Assembly: GCF_002937075.1 (NCBI RefSeq)
Contig: NZ_NHSJ01000040.1
Coordinates: 1-64,000, forward strand
Direction of reading: 5' to 3'
DNA from: Rhodoblastus sphagnicola
Lineage (GTDB): Bacteria; Pseudomonadota; Alphaproteobacteria; Rhizobiales; Beijerinckiaceae
Length of the DNA stretch: 64,000 bases
Part shown: piece by piece, positions 61,195-64,000 of the stretch
Layout of the letters: every line of letters begins with the position of its first letter
How positions within the stretch are numbered: the stretch's first letter is position 1
Position numbers and translations under genes: made by a program
Notes under the pieces: model-generated
Told to the model about the DNA's origin: nothing
Database searches by the model: none
Seen by the model: the letters and a program-made list of their open reading frames with translations, nothing else

Positions 61195-62670
61195 ATGACC
61201 CCCTTCAATCTGGCCGCCTGCTGCCTGCGGCACAATGCAGCGTTGCGCCCGCAAAAGACGGCGCTGATCCTGACCGGCGCCGGTTTGGCGCAATCCCTGA
61301 CCTATGGTGAGCTTGACCTTGCCGTGCGCCGGCTGGCGGCGGGGTTTTCCTCGCTCGGCCTTGCGCCGGGCGCGCGGATCGTCATCCGGCGCGGCAACGA
61401 CCTGCTGTACGTGCTGAGCTTTTTCGCCGCGCTCGCCGCCGGCCATGTCGCCCTGCCCTCCTCGGCGCAACTCACCGTCGAGGAGGTCGGGCGCCTGGTG
61501 GCGGATTCGCGGGCCGAAGCCCTGATCTGTTCGGAAAGCCTTCAGGCCGCGGGCGGCGTCCGCGTGATCGGCGAGGCCGAACTTTTGCGCCTCGCCGCCT
61601 TCCCGCCACGCGACTATGCCGCCACCGGCCCGGACGATCCGGCCTATCTGATCTACACTTCGGGCACATCGAGCCGCCCCAAGGGCGTGTTGCACGCCCA
61701 GCGCGTCGCGCTCGGGCGCGAGCCCATGCTCGACGCCTGGGAGGGCGTGGGCGAAACCGACATCGTGCTGCACGCCGGGGCGATGAACTGGACCTACACG
61801 CTCGGGGTCGGGCTGATGGACCCGTTCCGCCGGGGCGCCACCGCCGTGCTTTACAACGGCCCCGCCGACGCGGGCGTCTGGCCCCGGTTGATCGCCCGCC
61901 ATGGCGCGACCATTTTCGCCGCCGTGCCCGGCGTCTACCGCCAGATGTTGCGCCACGAGGCCTGCACGCGCGAAAATTTCGCCAGCCTGCGCCATGGGCT
62001 GACCGCCGGGGAGGCCTTGCCGCCCACGCTCGCCGCCGCCTTCACGGCGAAAACCGGCAAGCCGCTTTACGAGGCTTTGGGGATGAGCGAAATCTCGACC
62101 TATATCTCCACCGGGCCGGACGTTGCCTGGCGGCCGGGATCGCCGGGCAAGCCGCAGCCGGGGCGCCGCGTCGCAATCCTGCCGATTGCCGGCGGCGACG
62201 CGCCTTTGCCGGCCGGCGAGAGCGGTCTGATCGCGGTGCATCGCTCCGATCCCGGCCTGATGCTGGGCTATTGGCGCAACCCCGAAGCCGAGGCGGAAGT
62301 TTTTCGCGGCGAATGGTTCGTCGGCGGCGATGTCGCCCATTTCGACGCCGACGGCTACATCTGGCTGCACGGCCGCGCCGACGATCTGATGAACGCCGGG
62401 GGCTATCGTGTGTCGCCGGCCGAGGTCGAGGCCGTGCTGTGCGCGGCGCCGGGCGTCGCCGACGCGGCGGCGGCCGAGCGCGAGGTGCGGGAGGATGTGC
62501 GGGTGATCTGCGCCTTCATTGTGCTGTCGCCGGGGGCGCAGGCCGACGAGGCCGCGCTGAAAACCCATTGCGCGGCGCATCTCGCCGGCTACAAGACGCC
62601 GAAGAAATTCGTTTTCGTCGATCGCCTGCCGCGCACCCGCAACGGCAAGATCGCCCGCCGCCTGCTTTGA
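61195..62670 (+). CDS. AMP-binding acyl/aryl-CoA synthetase-like enzyme
   Basis: The protein has 491 residues. ANL-superfamily motifs: P-loop YTSGTSSRPKGVLHA, EALGMSEIS, GWWxTGD replaced by GEWFVGGDVAHFDADGYIWL, and the C-terminal RTRNGKIARRLL with the catalytic Lys. It adenylates a carboxylic acid and transfers it to CoA; fold order resembles benzoate or acetate-type ligases. It ends eight bases before aroE, so both may be cotranscribed. The substrate is unclear. Confidence 0.85.
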   Translation: MTPFNLAACCLRHNAALRPQKTALILTGAGLAQSLTYGELDLAVRRLAAGFSSLGLAPGARIVIRRGNDLLYVLSFFAALAAGHVALPSSAQLTVEEVGRLVADSRAEALICSESLQAAGGVRVIGEAELLRLAAFPPRDYAATGPDDPAYLIYTSGTSSRPKGVLHAQRVALGREPMLDAWEGVGETDIVLHAGAMNWTYTLGVGLMDPFRRGATAVLYNGPADAGVWPRLIARHGATIFAAVPGVYRQMLRHEACTRENFASLRHGLTAGEALPPTLAAAFTAKTGKPLYEALGMSEISTYISTGPDVAWRPGSPGKPQPGRRVAILPIAGGDAPLPAGESGLIAVHRSDPGLMLGYWRNPEAEAEVFRGEWFVGGDVAHFDADGYIWLHGRADDLMNAGGYRVSPAEVEAVLCAAPGVADAAAAEREVREDVRVICAFIVLSPGAQADEAALKTHCAAHLAGYKTPKKFVFVDRLPRTRNGKIARRLL

Positions 62671-62677
62671 GGTTTTC

Positions 62678-63499
62678 ATGACCGACCTTTACGCCGTGAT
62701 CGGCAACCCCATTTCGCACAGCAAATCGCCTTTGATTCACAAGGGTTTTGCTGAAGCCACCGGACAGGATCTCGACTACATCGCCATCGAGGGGCCGTTC
62801 GGCCGCTTCGCCGAAACCGTGGACGCCTGGCGCGACAAGGGCTTGCGCGGGCTGAACATCACCGTGCCGTTCAAGATGGACGCTTATCGCTACGCCACGC
62901 GGCGCGACGCGGCGGCGCGCGAGGCCGGCGCGGTGAACTGCCTGACTTTTGACGGCGCGGAGGCCGAGGGCGCCAATTATGACGGCATCGGCCTCGCCCG
63001 CGACATCGAGGCCAATCTGGCGACGCCCGTCGCGGGCCGGACTGTGCTGGTGCTCGGCACGGGCGGGGCGACGCGCGGCGCGCTCGGGCCGTTGCTGGCG
63101 CGCGGCCCGGCGCGGCTGACCGTGGCGTTTCGCACACCCGGCAAGGAGGCGGAGTTGCGCGCGCTGTTCCCGGAAGCCAGGGCGCTCGACTTCCTCGCCT
63201 ATGCCGATCTCGGCGGCGAGGCCTATGATCTCGTGCTCAACGCCACCTCCGCGACGCTCTCCGGCGAGGCGCCGCCTGTGCCGCTCAAGGCGTTCGCACG
63301 CGGCGCGCTGGCCTACGATCTCGCCTATGGCAAGGGGCTAACGCCCTTCCTGCGCCTCGCCCGCGCGGCCGGCGTGACACGATGCGTCGACGGCGTGGGC
63401 ATGCTGGTCGAGCAGGCGGCGGAGGCTTTTGCGCGCTGGCGCGGCGTGCGGCCGGAGACGAAGACGATGATTGAGAAGATCACCGTGCCGTTGGTGTAG
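62678..63499 (+). CDS. aroE: Shikimate dehydrogenase
   Basis: The protein has 273 residues. Substrate motif GNPISHSKSPLIHKGF, catalytic Lys in LNITVPFKMDA, NADP site VLGTGGATRGAL and end DGVGMLVEQAAEAFARWRG. The usual NTDGxG motif reads NYDGIG. It reduces 3-dehydroshikimate in aromatic amino-acid synthesis. It is eight bases after the acyl-CoA ligase-like gene. A house-keeping gene that marks the end of the motility locus. Confidence 0.93.
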   Translation: MTDLYAVIGNPISHSKSPLIHKGFAEATGQDLDYIAIEGPFGRFAETVDAWRDKGLRGLNITVPFKMDAYRYATRRDAAAREAGAVNCLTFDGAEAEGANYDGIGLARDIEANLATPVAGRTVLVLGTGGATRGALGPLLARGPARLTVAFRTPGKEAELRALFPEARALDFLAYADLGGEAYDLVLNATSATLSGEAPPVPLKAFARGALAYDLAYGKGLTPFLRLARAAGVTRCVDGVGMLVEQAAEAFARWRGVRPETKTMIEKITVPLV

Positions 63500-63504
63500 G
63501 GGCT

Positions 63505-63520
63505 CTCCCCGCGCGGGGAG
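63505..63520 (+). terminator. Hairpin after aroE
   Basis: CTCCCCGCGCGGGGAG is a perfect palindrome five bases after the aroE stop, with AAGGAG following rather than a T-run. Confidence 0.5.
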
Positions 63521-63538
63521 AAGGAGTCAAATCACCAC

Positions 63539-63752
63539 ATGCGCTAGGTTAAGCGCTGGCAGGCTGCGGCAAAAGCGGTGGACCGCCCTCGTGCTTCGAG
63601 ACGGCTCCTTCGGAGCCTCCTCAGCATGAGGGCTACAAGATTGATTCCATTGATCCCCTCATGCTGAGGAGGCGAGCAAAGCTCGCCGTCTCGAAGCACG
63701 AGGGGATCAACCCACGAAATTCTCGGCAGGCGCCAAGCTTAACCTAGCGCAT
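63539..63752. repeat. Long palindromic intergenic repeat, family 3
   Basis: Outer 16-base inverted ends ATGCGCTAGGTTAAGC and GCTTAACCTAGCGCAT enclose two inverted arms: CCCTCGTGCTTCGAGACGG...CCTCCTCAGCATGAGGG (63586-63632) and its complement (63656-63704). Each arm has its own hairpin (GGCTCCTTCGGAGCC; GGCGAGCAAAGCTCGCC). Similar sequences are common in Rhizobiales and other Alphaproteobacteria as I recall. No gene is inside. Confidence 0.85.
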
Positions 63753-63757
63753 ATGAA

Positions 63758-64000
63758 TCAAATCCCCCTGCCCTCGACCTCGCGGGACAATTCCTCGACC
63801 TCCCGCGCCAGAGCGGGGTCTTGCGGGTCAAGCTCGGCGGCGCGGCGCAGCAGATCGAGCGCCTGCGGCTTGTTCGCGGCGTCGCGCAACAGCTCCGACA
63901 ATTGCCGCATCGCCAGGAAATCGCGCGGCTCGACGCTGAGCGCCTTGCCGAGATCGAGCACGGCCCCGTCGCGGTCGCCCGCCTGGATGGCCGACTGGGC
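63758..64000 (-). CDS. TPR protein, 3' part only (runs off the window)
   Basis: The open frame enters from the right edge (AQSAIQAGDRDGAVLDLGKA) and ends at 63758, leaving 80 residues. It shows two TPR-type helical pairs (ALDLLRRAAELDPQDPALAR). The start lies outside the window. The GTG at 63961 is internal. Function cannot be told. Confidence 0.65.
   Translation of the reverse strand, partial: AQSAIQAGDRDGAVLDLGKALSVEPRDFLAMRQLSELLRDAANKPQALDLLRRAAELDPQDPALAREVEELSREVEGRGI

Overview
This window looks like chromosomal DNA of a motile, GC-rich alphaproteobacterium of the order Rhizobiales (Hyphomicrobiales). The evidence is the gene set and gene order: FtcR/Rem-type regulator, MotC and MotE, FliK in the MotD position, FlbT and FlaF, DUF1217 protein, gene order flgB-flgC-fliE-flgG-flgA-flgI-motE-flgH-fliL-fliP and flgE-flgK-flgL-flaF-flbT-flgD-fliQ-flhA-fliR. 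Dispersed repeats near 1.9, 38.8, 60.4 and 63.6 kb recall those of Methylocystis/Methylosinus/Rhodopseudomonas-like genomes, but the genus is a guess. Almost the whole window is one flagellar, motility and chemotaxis locus. No tRNA, rRNA, CRISPR array, transposase or integrase was seen.

Layout: 0.3-1.9 kb TPR/glycosyltransferase-9-like protein. 2.0-5.3 kb DUF1217 protein, small unknown genes, a PilZ-like protein and the flagellar regulator ftcR. 5.5-13.6 kb a J-domain-like protein, then (minus strand, start codons overlapping stops) fliF, fliH-like, motB, motC, fliK and a flagellar lytic transglycosylase. 13.8-22.0 kb a glycan island: GT-A glycosyltransferase, two tandem GDP-mannose-4,6-dehydratase-type enzymes, an unknown protein, an FkbM-like methyltransferase, a sugar C-methyltransferase and a SPINDLY/OGT-type TPR glycosyltransferase. 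22.1-24.4 kb two flagellin genes. 24.7-30.9 kb fliP, fliL, flgH, motE, flgI, flgA, flgG, fliE, flgC, flgB. 31.0-38.7 kb an ATP-grasp protein, cheR, cheY, cheW, hybrid cheA, an unknown cheA leader gene and divergent cheB. 39.0-41.6 kb flgF, fliI and an unknown anchored protein. 41.8-46.7 kb (plus strand) motA, fliM, fliN, fliG, flhB and an unknown. 46.8-48.9 kb an unusual soluble chemoreceptor. 49.0-59.2 kb the flgE to flgN operon. 59.4-64.0 kb a degenerate-receiver diguanylate cyclase, a methyltransferase, an acyl-CoA-synthetase-like enzyme, aroE and a partial TPR gene.

Together the genes encode the MS/C ring (fliF, fliG, fliM, fliN), export gate and ATPase (flhA, flhB, fliP, fliQ, fliR, fliI, fliH-like, fliJ), rod, rings, hook and junction (flgB/C/F/G/H/I/E/D/K/L, fliE, fliK), stator (motA/B/C/E), filament (two flagellins, FlaF/FlbT control) and one chemotaxis pathway. 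fliO, fliD, fliS, fliA and flgM were not found in the window.

The most interesting signals are: (1) a recurrent GCAAG-containing motif 15-55 nt before the first gene of most flagellar transcription units (about 120 nt before one flagellin), which also occurs, almost identical to the fliF copy, before the sugar-methyltransferase operon; this ties the glycan island to flagellar control and suggests an unusual C-methylated deoxyhexose decoration of flagellin; (2) a CtrA-type TTAA-N7-TTAA box before ftcR and an 18-nt element shared by ftcR and the cheA operon; (3) a soluble chemoreceptor joining a protoglobin-like, a signalling, a PilZ-like and a C-terminal Cache-like domain; (4) a MotC with a tandem LPK-repeat cytoplasmic tail; (5) three families of structured intergenic repeats.
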